Shown in pieces: positions 1-12,255 of a stretch of 64,000 nt of DNA. The stretch lies in contig CM060852.1 of NCBI GenBank assembly GCA_030737835.1, positions 4,827,813-4,891,812 of the forward strand. Direction: 5' to 3'. The notes beneath the pieces were generated by a model. That model did no database searches and had not been told where the DNA came from. It saw only the letters and a program-made list of their open reading frames with translations. Position numbers and translations under genes: made by a program. This DNA comes from Acorus gramineus (lineage: Eukaryota > Streptophyta > Magnoliopsida > Acorales > Acoraceae). Positions within the stretch are counted from its first letter, which is position 1. Each line of letters begins with the position of its first letter.

Positions 1-97
1 GATTATTCTCAATTCATCATGATATTACTATCCTTTCTATTCCTTAATTGTTTTTTTGCCTCATTTTTTTCTTCTGAACACTACCTTGCAAAAGCAG

Positions 98-3000
98 GAT
101 TAGGGATCTAATGCAGTCTTCATCTTCATTAACACTGGAAGACATAGTCAAGAGGCATGACGTGCCATCTACACATGCATGTTTTTCAAGACCTGTTGAC
201 AAAACCATCACCATGGGAAAAGTGGACGGTTCTATTGAGGTATTTATCCTGTAATATTATGATAGTTAACTGCAAAGATTACCTATGAATATCCTGGTCG
301 TTCCACTGTTCATTTGACATTAGTTATACACAGGCTGTTCGAACAGCTTTGCAGAAGTTGGACGATGGTTGCAGCATTGAAGATGCCAAGGCTGTTTGTG
401 AACCTGAGATTGTGAACCAGATAATCAAGTGGAGGGTGATGACATTTATTCTTCTATTCATTTTTATTAATGAATTGGATGTTAATTTATCTAATGATTT
501 AAAGGAACTTATTTATTACTGTGTTCTCTTGACTGCAACCTGCTGGATATTATAATTGATTTGTGGATGACTGACATAACAATTTAAAAAAAAGAATTCT
601 GTTTTATCTATGGAATTTTCAATTGTTTAAGGATTACCTGGTACCTTAAACAATTGAATTGAAGTTGCCAAGGCTGTTTGTGAACCTGAGATTGTGAACC
701 AGATAATCAAGTGGAGGGTGATGACATTTATTCTTCTATTCATTTTTATTAATGAATTGGGTGTTAATTTATCTAATGATTTAAAGGAACTTATTTATTA
801 CTGTGTTCTCTTGACTGCAACCTGCTGGATATTATAATTGATTTGTGGATGACTGACATACCAATTTGAAAAAAAAATTCTGTTTTATCTATGGAATTTT
901 CAATTGTTTAAGGATTACCTGGTACCTTCTCATTCCTCTCTTTGTCTATCTTCTTATCTCCGCCCAGGTATAAAAAATGCTTAATTATTTGTGGTACCAT
1001 AATAATTTTTTTTCATAAGTTTTGTGGGGCAAGATGGGTGCATTTACTCAACTTCTAGGGTTGGATGTCCATAAAGATATTACCTTAACAAGGAAACTGT
1101 TTACAATTCATAAAATCCTAATATGTCTTAAAATTATTCTAATGATATTCCAAACCCCAGCATTTTCTTGTTTTATACAGTTTACTATTGAGTATACAAA
1201 TGTTCTAAAATTTTAACTATTTATGAGCCTTATTGCTATGGAACTTCCGGGTATCATGAAATAATCACCATAGATCTTGATAATTTTGACTTGAGCTAAA
1301 GAATTGTTCTGGGATATTGATGCCGAGTTCCCTTAGAAGTTCATGGCATTGATTCTTGTAAAGGAAGATTCATCTTGTCTATCAATCAATCCTTTCCAGA
1401 TGATGTACTATATTCCCCCAGACTGCCTAATAGGAAATTCTGATCAGTATTACAATTAATCTGCGTCTGCTGATACATTATTTAATTCTCTCTGTTGCAA
1501 CTAGCAGAAATACTTGGACTCCATTGAAATGTGCAATCTTTAATACCAATGACTTTATGACACTCCAATCTTTACAATGTTCAGACTCACGAGAGACCTG
1601 GAATACCAGTTTTATCTTTTTATGGGATTGTTTGTGTTGGATTTTAGATATCATGGTTTTTACTTTTGAAAAATTATTGTGAGACTTGCTTGGCCAAGTT
1701 TAATTCCTAGGTTATTATTTTCACTTTCTTGTGATACTTGTAATACCTTTTTACATGCCTGATTTTTGTTTGGTTATTTACACTTCCGCATCATTAAGAA
1801 TAAAACATAGCCCTATTTTAATTATTTATTTTGAGAAGACGATTGGAGCATTGATATTATGGAATGATACCCCTTGAATAAAAAATGGTGGCAAGGGATC
1901 TGCTACAAGGAAAATTAAAAAGTGAGAAAGGAAGCAATGTAAAAGCATAGAAAGGAAGAACCAACCCTAATTCGAGAGTGGCTTTGCTTTTTTACATTGA
2001 TATCTCATGGCCCACTCCTATTGGATATGTAATAGTGGAAGACCCCTCCTCCGCTAGAAGTGTAGAAACCCAGGATCTTAGGAGAGCCGTGATTGCCATT
2101 TATGTATTTTCCACATAAATTCTTTTCCTTTCCTTTGGAAGAAGTATTCATTGTGAGATAGCTACCATGCCACATTGATGCTTATGCAAACGAATTCCCG
2201 CTCTCAAAGATTGAAGTGAATGGCTAGCAATCCATCCCTTCACCAGGATGAAACGTGAATGCAGTGAAGCAAGGACTGTGAGCTGAAGGCAACTCATATT
2301 AAGGAATAATTAAATATTGTTTGAGAAAGATTGGACTGACTTTCATGTTTTTGATTTTATTTTTTATACTTTTGGGGGGTTATCTAATACCGTTTCTACC
2401 TTTTGATGTTGCAGAATAGGCTCAAAGTTTACCTTGCACCATTCCTTCATGGCATGCGCTATACATCTTTTGGTCGCCACTTTACAAAAAAAGAGAAGCT
2501 TCAAGAGGTATGAAAATTTCACCTTGGTTTTGTAGTAAAGATTGTGTCATGTTCTGTTGGGTAAAAGTAGTGTCAATTGTCCTTTGGGTTTTCTTTCAGT
2601 GTTTCTTAGTAGTGCCATTTATGTTCTCCCTTTTTTATTGGCTATTCAAATAAAATTAGTCAGCCTACTTTAATATGTTATTTGTTGATCAACTTTTTGA
2701 CATGGTGAGTTATAATTCTTTTTGAAGAAGAATTTGAGTCTGTCTCCTTGGTCATTTCTTTCAGATTTTCAATCACTACGTAGATGTATGGGGCTTTGAA
2801 CGGCACTGAGGATTTGGTGACCACTCTTATAGACTAAAGGACAAATGAAAAAACTTGAAAATAAAAAGTGGAAGACTAAATACTAAAAAGGAGATTTCTG
2901 CTAACAATGTAAACTTAAATTAAAGAGTACTGGTGTTACTCAAGTACTCAAGAAGTTTTACAAATTCTGAGATGATGAAAACACTAAATTTAGGGGTTTA

Positions 3001-6000
3001 TACAGTGTTTAAGGTGGGTTCTACACTTCTACTGTCATATAGAAGGCTCTAGGAAGTTATGTGAATGTTGTAGAGATGAGAGTGCCAAGTCAGTATGGAC
3101 ACAATAGCTTAGAGAAGGACACACCAGAGATAATAAATCCAAACAAATAGAAGAGTACATGCTTAAGGTTTTATAGTCTAGTTATATGCAGATTAGTGGA
3201 TGGTTCAATATGAAAGAACCACAAGTTCAAGTGGAGGGGCCAAAAAGATTGGGGAAACATGGAAGGACTTAGATAAAAGTGTTGAGAAGGAACATAAAGA
3301 ATTTATGCATGCCCAAGGAGATGTCATAAAATAGGTATGAGTGATTCAATGTGATTTATATTTCTCAATCAAGTAGATAGAATCGGATAGTTATATTATT
3401 GCTGGGTTTATTCCCCTGCTTTGGATGACCAAGACTTGTTTGTTGTTTTATCATGAAGTTGGAAAATTTAAGTAGGGAAGCACATATTTTTATCTGGATG
3501 TCTATGCATGTTGATTCTTTGTTTGGTTTTACTTTTTGGCTGACATACCTAGATAAGTGTTTGTTTGTCTAAAATTCTAGTCAGTACAATAATGTTAAAA
3601 TTGGAACAAACTCTTGGGTAGGTAGTTGAGGAGGATACTCACCATTTATGAGGATTTAGGTTTAGATATTATTTTGCATGCTGACATGTGTATACCTGGT
3701 ACATACATGTCCACATGTCCATCCTTCTATAACTGCAGAGAACAGTAGTTAGCAGTCCTAATCTCATATAGTCCATTTCTCAAAAATAGATTTATGCACC
3801 TTTGTTTTTTGAAGAGTGAAAAGGACTACCTTTAAATGCGATTAATCCTATTAGCCTATGACTAGTATGCTATTCTTTTCTTTTGTTTTTTTCTTTGCCT
3901 TGCTTAAGTTCTACGCATCTCGTTTTACTGACTACTTTGGAATTTTGGAAGCAGCATGATTATTATTATTATTGGTACTGTTGTCTAGTAGTTTGAACCT
4001 CTCTTTATATTTACGTGAATAAAATATTTATTCCTCAAAATATTGATGAGAAAATTTCTCATTTGCAGATTGTTGAAAAACTCCATTGGTATGTTCGCGA
4101 GGGTGACATGGTAAGGATTATAAAAGAAAAGAATAAACTAGAATGGAGTTTTATAAATAATGATGAATAATAGTTGAATTACACATATTGGAGAGGGTGC
4201 TGTTAGTGTTTGTGCTTATGGATGGCAAGAATGTTGCCTAGTGATATGCATTTTCATATTTATTGGATAATCAAATTCGCTCCTCAATTTGAATGCACTA
4301 TTTTTGAGAGAAGATAATTGAATGGACCATTTGAAGTGAACTAGCTTTTAAGAAGAGCATGATATTTCCTCAAAAAAGAAAAAGAAAAAAGAAGAGCATG
4401 ATATTACAACGGTTTTTTTAGCATGATTTTGGTGTCTAATAATTCTGCAACTTGTTTTTCATGATTTGATGCTACAATGTGGGAGGTGAAGAATGGAGCA
4501 GTGATAAATAATTATAGTAATAAATGGAGGCTCAGAGCAGCAGCCCTAAGCAATACGTGTTGGGATTCATCCCTAAGCATTTCATCTTTCTTTACAAACA
4601 AGTCCACCTCTCCTGCAGCAACTGAAATACAAGGAACCTCATCTTTTTGGAAGTTACAGCTGCCCTTGACAATGCATTTCACAACCAACTAGGAATCGTA
4701 TTGAATCTGATGTTCAACTCCTAGTTGTTTGGCATGATAAAATCATATTAAACTTTAGTTTCTTTTGTTGAGGTATACACTTCCTACTTTGGTGATGCAC
4801 TGCATATTTAATTGCATACATTTTTTCTTGTTGTTTTACTTCCGTTTCAAGGCTTATGAATACCTTTTCTTTCTGCCAGATAGTGGATTTCTGCTGTGGT
4901 GCAAATGATTTCAGTTGCTTCATGAAACAAAAGCTTGATGAAACTGGGAAGAAGTGCTTATTCAGGAACTATGATCTTATACAACCCAAGGTAAGTCTTT
5001 TTCCTTTGCTAAGGTATTTTGCCCATTTCTGAAGTACCATGTGAAAATGTTCTTCAGTATCATGATGTGTTCTGTGGAAACAAATATGAAATTCATTGCT
5101 ATTTTCTTTGGAGAATTTTCACCTTTTAAAATTGTTGAAGCACTGAACTCTTGAATAAAGTGATCTATGTATCCACCCCTTGATCTTAGTAGATCTTACA
5201 ATAGTTGCAAAAATAGTCATAGAAGTGGATAAATTTCTTTTTTTTAATTTCTACTCATTTAGTTGCCAATTAATAAATTCTATGGGTGAAGATTGCAATT
5301 TTCCCAGAAGCAAGATTTATGGAATGTTCTTGAGATTTAATGGGCCACATTTAGAAATGGGCAGTTAGGCCCAGAAAAAATTGTAACGGGTTGCGTGCCT
5401 AAATTGCCTTTGTAGCCTGTTAGGGCCCCGTCGTATTGAAGCAGGAAATTCTTTTTGGAATGTTGTTTCATGATATACAGTTCAATTGATCTGGAGTTCA
5501 ATTCACCTGATAATGTTGGTTGCAAAGGTAATGGATGAAGCAGTGTGAAACTAGAATGCTGATTCTAATCCATATATATGCATATAATTGGCATATCATC
5601 TTGGGAACTACCAGTAATGTACATAAAAATGTGAGATCATGCTTTGATTCCAATCCATAGATATATTTGAGTTGTGGAGTGTTGTCTTAAAGTTGTTGAA
5701 AATCAGTGATGGTGGGTGTAGGTGAGGGGTGGGTTTGTCTCCTCACCAGAGTTACGATCTCATCGTGAGGGGAAGTGAAGCAGAATGGGGGAATTCCAAA
5801 ATTTTCTGATATTCTTCTCTCTATCTTTCATCCATCCATGTATCTAACTGTCTGTTGGCTGGCTAGCGCCTAAGATGAGATTGAAGAAGGCTGGATGAGA
5901 GGCAGTAACAGTCTTTGCTGTCTTAGCCTCTGCTTTGATTTGAGTTAATGAGATTCCAAATCAACAAGACCATGGACAGTATACATTCATTCATAATTGA

Positions 6001-8695
6001 TACTTACATCAAGGTTAATCCTTGCACCTTTAGTTTGTACAATCTGGTATCGAAGTGTAGAGCACCAATGAAGAGGTGAGCTTACAGGGTCTGACCAATG
6101 AATGCTCCTTTTATCTCTGAGCTTTCTAAAATATATAGATTTCGGCAACCATCAAGGCAAAGGTAGGAGCAAGCAAACAGGATTAGAGTAGAGCTTAGTC
6201 AAAATATACTATTAAACTTGACTTATAATCTATATATGACCACAGTGACTGGGGAGCGAAGGTGATCATTGAGAGAGAAGAAAGCTCTAATCTGCAAAGT
6301 GAGCTTACTAATTAATATTATGAATAAGCTAAAGTGATTGACTCCTAGCCACCCTCAACCGGAGTGAGGTGAGCGAAGCGAGCCTGTTATGAACAGCAAC
6401 AAACAGATGCGAAAGGTTGGAATGGGGTTCCCCATTCCAAAGTGTTGTTTTTCTTTTTCTTTACTCTTCCTTTTTCTTTTAGTACTTTGTTCAAAGATCC
6501 CTCGTTTCCTTTGTTCGGGGCATTTCATATCCCTTTTTTTGTTTTAAAGAAAAAGCAAAACGATTATTATCTTTCTGTTATGGAGGGAACCAAAGGGTAA
6601 ATGACATGGAAGAGCTGACATCGTATAGGTATCGTAAGCCGCAATTTGTCACGATGTTCAAATAGTCTCTATGCTCAAATTTCACTTCCGTGGAACAAAG
6701 TACCATGGATTATATTCCATACCTAAATTATATGATAATTGCTTATCCTCTTAGGTTTGATTTCTATTGGATGCACTTAGCATTCAATAATAATTAATAA
6801 AACATTCATGGGCGTCTATACAAAGAAAAATATTGAATCTAATTGGAATGTAAATTTTAAAAATAATTAACACAGAACCATATTGTGTGGCCCCAGTTGA
6901 ATTATGTTCAAAATAAGTTACGATCTGTTTGATTATCTATAACTTGTTGTAGGGACAGTTGAATTGTATGTGGTCAAGTTGATATATCCTTAACTTGTTT
7001 TATATTTTACTGTTGAACAGAAATATTTAGATGGTCCTTTTTTTTTATTTTCCTACAGAATGATTTTAATTTTGTAAAGAAGGATTGGATGAAAGTGAAG
7101 AGAAATGAATTACCTAGAGGGGCCGGATTGGTAAGAGCTGGATATTCCATTTTGATATGCCGATTTTTTTTTTATTAAACATAGCAAGATATCTAGATCC
7201 TGTATGTTATTTCTTTTTCTTATTTACTGCTATCATGGATATAGATCATGGGGCTCAATCCTCCATTTGGGGTAAAAGCTTGTCTAGCGAACAAGTTCAT
7301 TGATAAAGCTCTTCAGTTCAAACCAAAACTTCTAATTCTTATTGTACCAGAGGAAACTGAAAGGTGAGGCACTCACTCTTATCTCTATCACACATACACA
7401 CTCACGCATGCACGAACTCACATTTGGTTGGCCATTCATCAGGCTGGACAAGAAAAATCGACCAGAGTACGATCTGATCTGGGAAGACTGCACAAGCCTC
7501 TCTGGAAAGGTGTGGGTTGTAAACATTATACAATTTCTAAAATATTTGCATCTTTTAACCTTTCATTAGATTAGATATTTGGAAGATTTGACCTTATGAA
7601 CACCTTGGCCAGTCCTTTTACTTGCCGGGCTCCGTCGACGTGAAGGACAAACAAATGGAGCAATGGAATGTGAAGCCTCCCGTACTCTATCTCTGGAGCC
7701 ACAAAAACTGGACTCAGAGGCACTGGACCATAGCTGAGCGGCACGGCCATACATCAAGACAGATAAAGGAGTCATGTCCGGCCATCGAAGAAAAAACTCG
7801 CCCGCAAAACCTTGATCAACACAAGGAGGAAGACCAGGATGTTTTCGGTGATCTCCCAAGTATCTTAGATGATATTCCTGGTGCTGAAGAACAAACGATA
7901 CCTGCTAAGCCTATCAGCCACTCTGATCAAAACGTGCGTGTTGAGAGTGGTAGTAGTAAACAGAAGAAGAGACCTGCAGAGGATCTCAAGGAGCGGCATC
8001 CGGCGAGAAGCAAGAAGTCCAAGAAACCTAAGGTGGTACGAAGGCCAGATGACAGCAGGCGAGAGCCACCTCCAGCAGCTCTGGCATCAACGGACATGAG
8101 CATCTCTCCATTGAAGAGAGCAACAGACAACGAAGAACAACCCTCCAGCCACTTGACCCATAATGGTTTCACAGGTCCTTCGCACTTCACCAAGGACCCT
8201 TATTCGAGCGGGCTGAGAAATGACCGTCATAACTGGTCGTCATCCGGTGGTGGTCCCTTAGGAGATATGAGGTCGATGAGCCCGATCGCCATGGATGAGT
8301 GGTTCCCTCGCTATGGAGGCAGTGGTGGTGGTGGCATCGACGGGATGAGCAGGGCCGGTTTTGGAGGGATGAACGACTTGGGCCACATGGGTTTCAACCG
8401 GATGGCCCCACCGCAGTCATTACCTCTGTATTCCTTTCCCACCTCGGTGTCACGGGCCCCTCCATCATACGGGATGTCTGCAACACAGCGATATGCGCCA
8501 CGACTCGAGGAGACGAATTTTGCGCCGTTGGGTATGGCGGGCCGGACTGATATGTATGACCTGGCTGGACGTTCGGCTGGTGATGGCAGCAGCGGTGGCG
8601 GCTACCCTCCGCCGGATGTGATGGGTGGCTACATGCATGGTCAGAACCGGTACCCGGGGCCTGGGTCTGGCACGGGGGGTTGGCTGAATGATTAG
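98..8695 (+). CDS. EDM2: EDM2-like chromatin regulator, 3' part (9 exons seen)
   Basis: Exons read at 98-239, 334-435, 2415-2507, 4069-4110, 4880-4990, 7059-7130, 7245-7363, 7443-7509 and 7613-8695 (stop TAG). All junctions are GT-AG and frames join, giving about 609 C-terminal residues. EDM2 (ENHANCED DOWNY MILDEW 2) is a nuclear plant protein with N-terminal PHD-type fingers (outside this window) and a C-terminal methyltransferase-like domain; in Arabidopsis it controls heterochromatin-linked intronic polyadenylation, for example at RPP7 and IBM1. Seen here: EDIVKRHDVPSTHA, the segment VYLAPFLHGMRYTSFGRHFT, a SAM-motif-I-like IVDFCCGANDFSC (exon 5), and LNPPFG, like the NPPF/DPPY catalytic motif of N6-adenine methyltransferases (exon 7). 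The last exon carries a Lys/Arg-rich stretch and then a Gly/Met-rich low-complexity tail ending GGWLND. Family call is strong; the 5' start is outside the window. Confidence 0.93.
379..928 (+). repeat. Tandem duplication of the 3' half of an EDM2 exon plus intron
   Basis: Copy 1 (about 379-647) and copy 2 (about 661-928) are nearly identical direct repeats, offset 281-282 bp. Copy 2 repeats the last ~57 bp of exon 334-435, including the GT donor, and ~210 bp of the following intron. It lacks the splice acceptor and first half of the exon, so it should be intronic. The near-identity of intronic sequence implies a recent event, or an assembly artefact. Confidence 0.9.
620..656. repeat. 13-bp perfect inverted repeat at the duplication junction
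   Basis: CAATTGTTTAAGG (620-632) and CCTTAAACAATTG (644-656) are exact reverse complements with an 11-nt loop. The pair sits exactly where copy 1 of the duplication ends and copy 2 begins. In copy 2 (from 901) the left arm is present but the right arm is not, so the right arm is specific to the junction. Confidence 0.85.
2508..4068 (+). other. EDM2 intron (1.56 kb), no gene
   Basis: Between exons 2415-2507 and 4069-4110. It is AT-rich with a moderately purine-rich stretch at about 2830-3330 that may be old transposon sequence. I see no protein-coding signal and no clear terminal repeats. Confidence 0.5.
5690..6062 (+). mobile_element. Probable LTR fragment with primer-binding-like site (fossil)
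   Basis: Inside the 2-kb EDM2 intron 4991-7058. The sequence ends with a TACA-type terminus followed at about 6043 by ATCTGGTATCGAAG, resembling the TGGTATCAGAGC primer-binding site that follows Copia-type LTRs in plants. No partner LTR or internal domains are seen, so this is a broken relic. The upstream boundary is uncertain. Confidence 0.35.
6335..6640. other. Possible organelle-derived (NUMT-like) segment in EDM2 intron
   Basis: This stretch differs in texture from the AT-rich intron around it. It has the motif GTGAGCGAAGCGAGC, a GGAATGGGGTTCCCCATTCC palindrome and polypyrimidine runs, a style common in plant mitochondrial intergenic DNA. I cannot match it to a specific mitochondrial locus from memory, so the call is tentative. 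Confidence 0.3.
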
Positions 8696-8960
8696 TGTCA
8701 TCAACAGCTCTCATTTGATGATTCTTTAAAGAATTGTCTTTGTGGGGTTATAGATGGGAACTGCTGTCTCTATGGAAGGTAGAAATTCAAGATTACATTG
8801 TCTTTAGATTTTTATTGTCTCCTCTTTTGCTGCCATTTTAAATAATTCAAAGCTGAAACAATTATCCTTCTTTTTTTGCAGGGCTGTTGGGGCATAGGGG
8901 CTAAGGTGAGGCGCTTCACATTTCATTTATATGGGTTTGCACAGAAAATATATGCTATGG
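8696..8960 (+). other. EDM2 3' UTR, possibly with a short intron
   Basis: Directly downstream of the stop. A GT (GAAGGTAGAA near 8777) and a strong polypyrimidine-TTTTTTTGCAG acceptor ending at 8881 could form a ~105-bp 3' UTR intron. No canonical AATAAA was found nearby, so the end of the transcript is not fixed. Confidence 0.35.
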
Positions 8961-9159
8961 TTTTGAAGTTTGCTTGAAAGGAAGCAATGCAAAAAATAAC
9001 CATAATTGCCTTTGGAGGTGCTTCTTTGCATGTTAAAAAGTCCCTGTTTTTGTGGTCCTAAAAGCTCCATTTGCTTTTATAAATACAAGTGTAACTGTAC
9101 ACGCAATGCACGCGATTGTGAAGAATTGATCATTTAACGTAATGCTTCTAGTTGCATTA

Positions 9160-9530
9160 AATTTTTTGTTTTGAGAAAAGGTAGATTATATATATAATTG
9201 ACTAAAGTGATGTTATACAAGTCTGAATTTGTCTCAAAAAGCAAGGTCCAAGGGGAGAGGAAAAGTGGGGAGATGATAGCATGGAAAAAGAAATGAGAAA
9301 TTAACCACACAAGTAGTGTGAATTAACCGACTCCCGAAATACATAAAAAGAAAAGGAGACCATGAAGAACCCTCCAGAAAACCCGGCTGGCCGCAAACCA
9401 CTCCCTAGCCCGAATCGATGTGAAACACGCCGTCAATGATACCAACGCTCCTAGCTCCTGCTAAGCTGCATCTCCAAGAAGAAATGAAATGGAGAGTGTT
9501 GTCCTGAACATTCTCAATGTAGAGTCGCTG
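9160..9530 (-). mobile_element. LINE 3' end fragment, 5' truncated
   Basis: Read on the - strand, this stretch has the style of plant LINE 3' ends: a decayed coding tail (WFAASRVFWRVLHG-like), a T-rich 3' UTR, then TCTACCTTTTCTCAAAA and an A-rich end near 9160. A very similar tail (TCTACATTTTCTCAAAA on the - strand) occurs near 12515. No target-site duplication could be fixed. Confidence 0.4.
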
Positions 9531-9555
9531 ACTTAAAAATAATTTTTTCTTTAAG

Positions 9556-10960
9556 TGAATTGTTCAAATACCTTTACAGCCAACCCCCAACCCCTAATAT
9601 TTCCTGTACCCCTACTTTTTGAAAAAAAAAAATTTTGTACCTATGTACCAAACACCTAATTTTTTTTCTACCCTCATCCTTTTAATTGACCTAGCCCTCC
9701 AAAATCGCAGTTTTTCCATTGTAAATGCATATATGTTTTCTTTAATTTGAAGAACATAAAATGTGATTTTTGTACATATTATTTGTAAATGTATTATTAT
9801 GTCATGTAAAAATAATAACTTGTAAAACATTAAAGAAACATACATTAATGCATAAGATTAATATATATGTGGTTCTTATATTGTCATGAAAACATTAGAG
9901 AAACATACATTAATGCATAACATTAATATATATGTGGTTCTTATATTGTCATGAAGTACATACTTGTTGGTGTTTGATTTATTTGAGTGTTGGACTAATT
10001 GTTACATATCTAATATAGCTTGAACTACGTTTTCTTCCTAATGATGTACGCTTGCTAACTCGAATGTGTAATAGCGGTTTCGATTTCAACTAAAATGACA
10101 TGAAGATGATCAGAGAAAATATAAGATCTTAGTTCATTAGGGTATGAAAAGAACATCGGAATGTAAACATTTGATGAATTCAAGTGCTTTGATGTATTTA
10201 TTGTGATAAAATATTTTTAGGTGTTATGCATTAATGTATGTTTCTTTAATGTTTTATAAGTTAGCATTTTTACATGACATGCATAATAATGCACTTACAA
10301 ATAATATTTACAGAAATTACATTTTGTGTTTCCCAAGTTACAGAAAACATATATGCACTTACAGGGGGGAAACTGTGAAAAACTGCGATTTTGTGGGGCT
10401 GGGGAAATTAAAGGGCTGGGTCGACCCGTGACCCGTTGACAGGCTTACTAATGACCTAAGCTGTTGTCTTCCCCGGATCCTCTTCATGTCCTTTTGGTTG
10501 AAATCGAATCCACTGTTACATCTTCGAGTCAGTAAGCATACGTCACTAGGAAGAAAGTGTAGTCCAAACTATATTGGAGATGCAATAGTCAATCAAACAC
10601 CCAAATAAATCAAACACTAACAAGTGTGTACTTCATGACATTATAAGAATTACACATACATTAATGTTATGCATTAATGTATGTTTATCTAGTGTTTTGC
10701 AAGTTACCATTTTAACATGATATAATAATGCACTTATAGATAATATTTACAGAAATTACATTTTGTGTTTTTCAAGTTACAGAAAACATATATGCACATG
10801 CATGGGGAAAACTGCGATTTTGAGGGCTGGGAGAATTAAAGGGAGGAGGGTAAAAAAAAATTGGGTGTTTTATGTTGAGGTACATAATTTTTTTTTTTGA
10901 AAAAGTGGGGGGCGCATGAATAATGGGGGGTTTGGCTACAGGGGTATCTTGGGCAATTCA
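9556..10960. mobile_element. Fold-back / long-TIR DNA element 1
   Basis: The two ends are inverted copies: left TGAATTGTTCAAATACC and right, read on the - strand, TGAATTGCCCAAGATACC. Homology continues inward for about 400 bp (matching CCTCCAAAATCGCAGTTTTT-type blocks near 9690 and 10815) and into the centre (9960-10140 against 10440-10640 inverted). An extra inverted copy of the subterminal block lies at about 10215-10420. No transposase ORF is visible. Long inverted arms fit MULE-like or Foldback non-autonomous elements. Confidence 0.7.
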
Positions 10961-10974
10961 TCCAACATTTTTTA

Positions 10975-11564
10975 GGGTTATTTAGTTTCCACCCCTCCTC
11001 AAACAAGTCAATTATTAAAAACCCCCTCTAAAATACAATATTATTATAAACCCTCTTAAAATGATAATTAGATTTGTAAAAAACCCAAATACGTTATTTT
11101 TTGACGGAATAAGTTATTAAATGATTGATTGACAATAATACCCTTACTAAAAAATATCCTAACTTGATGGAAAAAAACCCTTTCATTAATTTAAACCCCT
11201 TTCCGTCAAATTTTTTTTTAGAGTACTAATTTCTTTTTGTTTTGTTGACTGTTGGGTTTTACAAATCCAATTAATATTTAAAGGGGGTTTATAATGATAT
11301 GGTGTTTTATAGTGTTTTTTTTAATAATTTTCCTGTTTTAGGAGGGGTAGAAACTAAATAACATTTTTTTTTTATCAAGTTAGGATTTTTAGTAAGGGTA
11401 TTATTGTCAATCCATCATTTAATAACATATTCCGTCAAAAAATAACTCATTTGGATTTTTTACAAATCCAGTTAACATTTAAAGGAGGTTTATAATAATA
11501 TTGTGTTTTAGAAGGGGTTTTTAATAATGTGACTGTCTTAAGAGAGGTGGAAACTAAATTACCC
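10975..11564. mobile_element. Fold-back TIR element 2, abutting element 1
   Basis: Left end GGGTTATTTAGTTTCCACC and right end (on - strand) GGGGTAATTTAGTTTCCACC match as terminal inverted repeats; about 200 bp of each arm pairs, sharing the TTTTGACGGAATAAGTTATT and AATACCCTTACTAAAAA blocks. The right half carries an extra partial copy of the terminus at about 11270-11360. Non-autonomous, with no coding signal. It starts only 14 bp after element 1 ends. Confidence 0.7.
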
Positions 11565-11753
11565 CAAGTCAGGTTTGAGTTGAAAGATCCGAGTTATCCA
11601 CATATAATCCAACCCGATGAGATGAGCAGCGATTTAAAGGTTCAAGTCAAATCCAGACTGTGACTACGGTTTTAGGAGAGGTGGAAACTAAATAAACTTT
11701 TTTTTTTATAAGACCTTAGTCACAATCTTGATTTGACTTGAACCTTTAAATCC

Positions 11754-12255
11754 TGTTATTTCAACCCCGGCAAATCTTCAGCCCACCCCTTAGCAAAAAA
11801 TAAAAAATAAAAAAAAATCATGTTTTTATTAAAAGAAATTCACCCCGTCGTCTTCTCCGTCCACATGGCCTCCGACTACGTCCGCTCTCTCCGCCTCTAC
11901 GTCGCTCTCTGCCGCCTCTCCTCGGTCGACCTCCGATCTAGCTCCGCCTCTTCCTCCTCCATCCCCAACCTTCTCCACGGTCACCACATCTTCTCTTCGT
12001 CACCGTCTGTGGCGGAACCGTCTGACGAACCGCTCCGCCGCCTCCCTTGAAAGCGAAGCTGCGCCCACAATAATCCTTCGAAGCGACTCCAACCCACCAA
12101 CAATCCCCTCCGCCACCGCCCTCTCTAACGCCACCAAAACTAGCGGCGGGGGAGGAGAGGGCACGAGATGCAGGGGTGGGTTTCGGTTGAAATAAAAAAA
12201 ATTAGTTTTTGTTTTCTAAGGGGTGGATTGAATATTCAGTGGGGTTGAAATAACG
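11754..12255 (+). mobile_element. Pack-MULE-like element with GC-rich interior
   Basis: Terminal inverted repeats of about 40 bp: GTTATTTCAACCCC at the left with CCACCCCTTAG near 11795, matched inversely by CTAAGGGGTGG (12217) and GGGGTTGAAATAAC (ends 12254). The flanks carry a decayed 9-bp target-site duplication, TTTAAATCC (11745-11753) and GTTAAATCA (12256-12264). The uninterrupted sister arm reads TTTAAATCG at 11636-11644 on the - strand and serves as an empty site. The interior (about 11850-12170) is markedly GC-rich and coding-like, as in Pack-MULEs that capture host gene fragments. A 9-bp duplication favours the Mutator superfamily. Confidence 0.6.
11820..12050 (+). CDS. Captured-gene-like ORF inside Pack-MULE-like element
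   Basis: The ORF is 76 codons long. The likelier start is the internal methionine at 11865, giving MASDYVRSLRLYVALCRLSS and a Ser/Pro-rich tail ending EPLRRLP. Its base composition is very different from the flanking AT-rich DNA. I do not recognise the donor gene. It could be a captured first exon or simply non-functional sequence; nothing shows expression. Confidence 0.3.
   Translation: MFLLKEIHPVVFSVHMASDYVRSLRLYVALCRLSSVDLRSSSASSSSIPNLLHGHHIFSSSPSVAEPSDEPLRRLP

Noticed and set aside
7869-8714. Overlapping frames in other phases of the last EDM2 exon
   Set aside because: They are shadows of the GC-rich exon 7613-8695, whose own frame continues the EDM2 protein.
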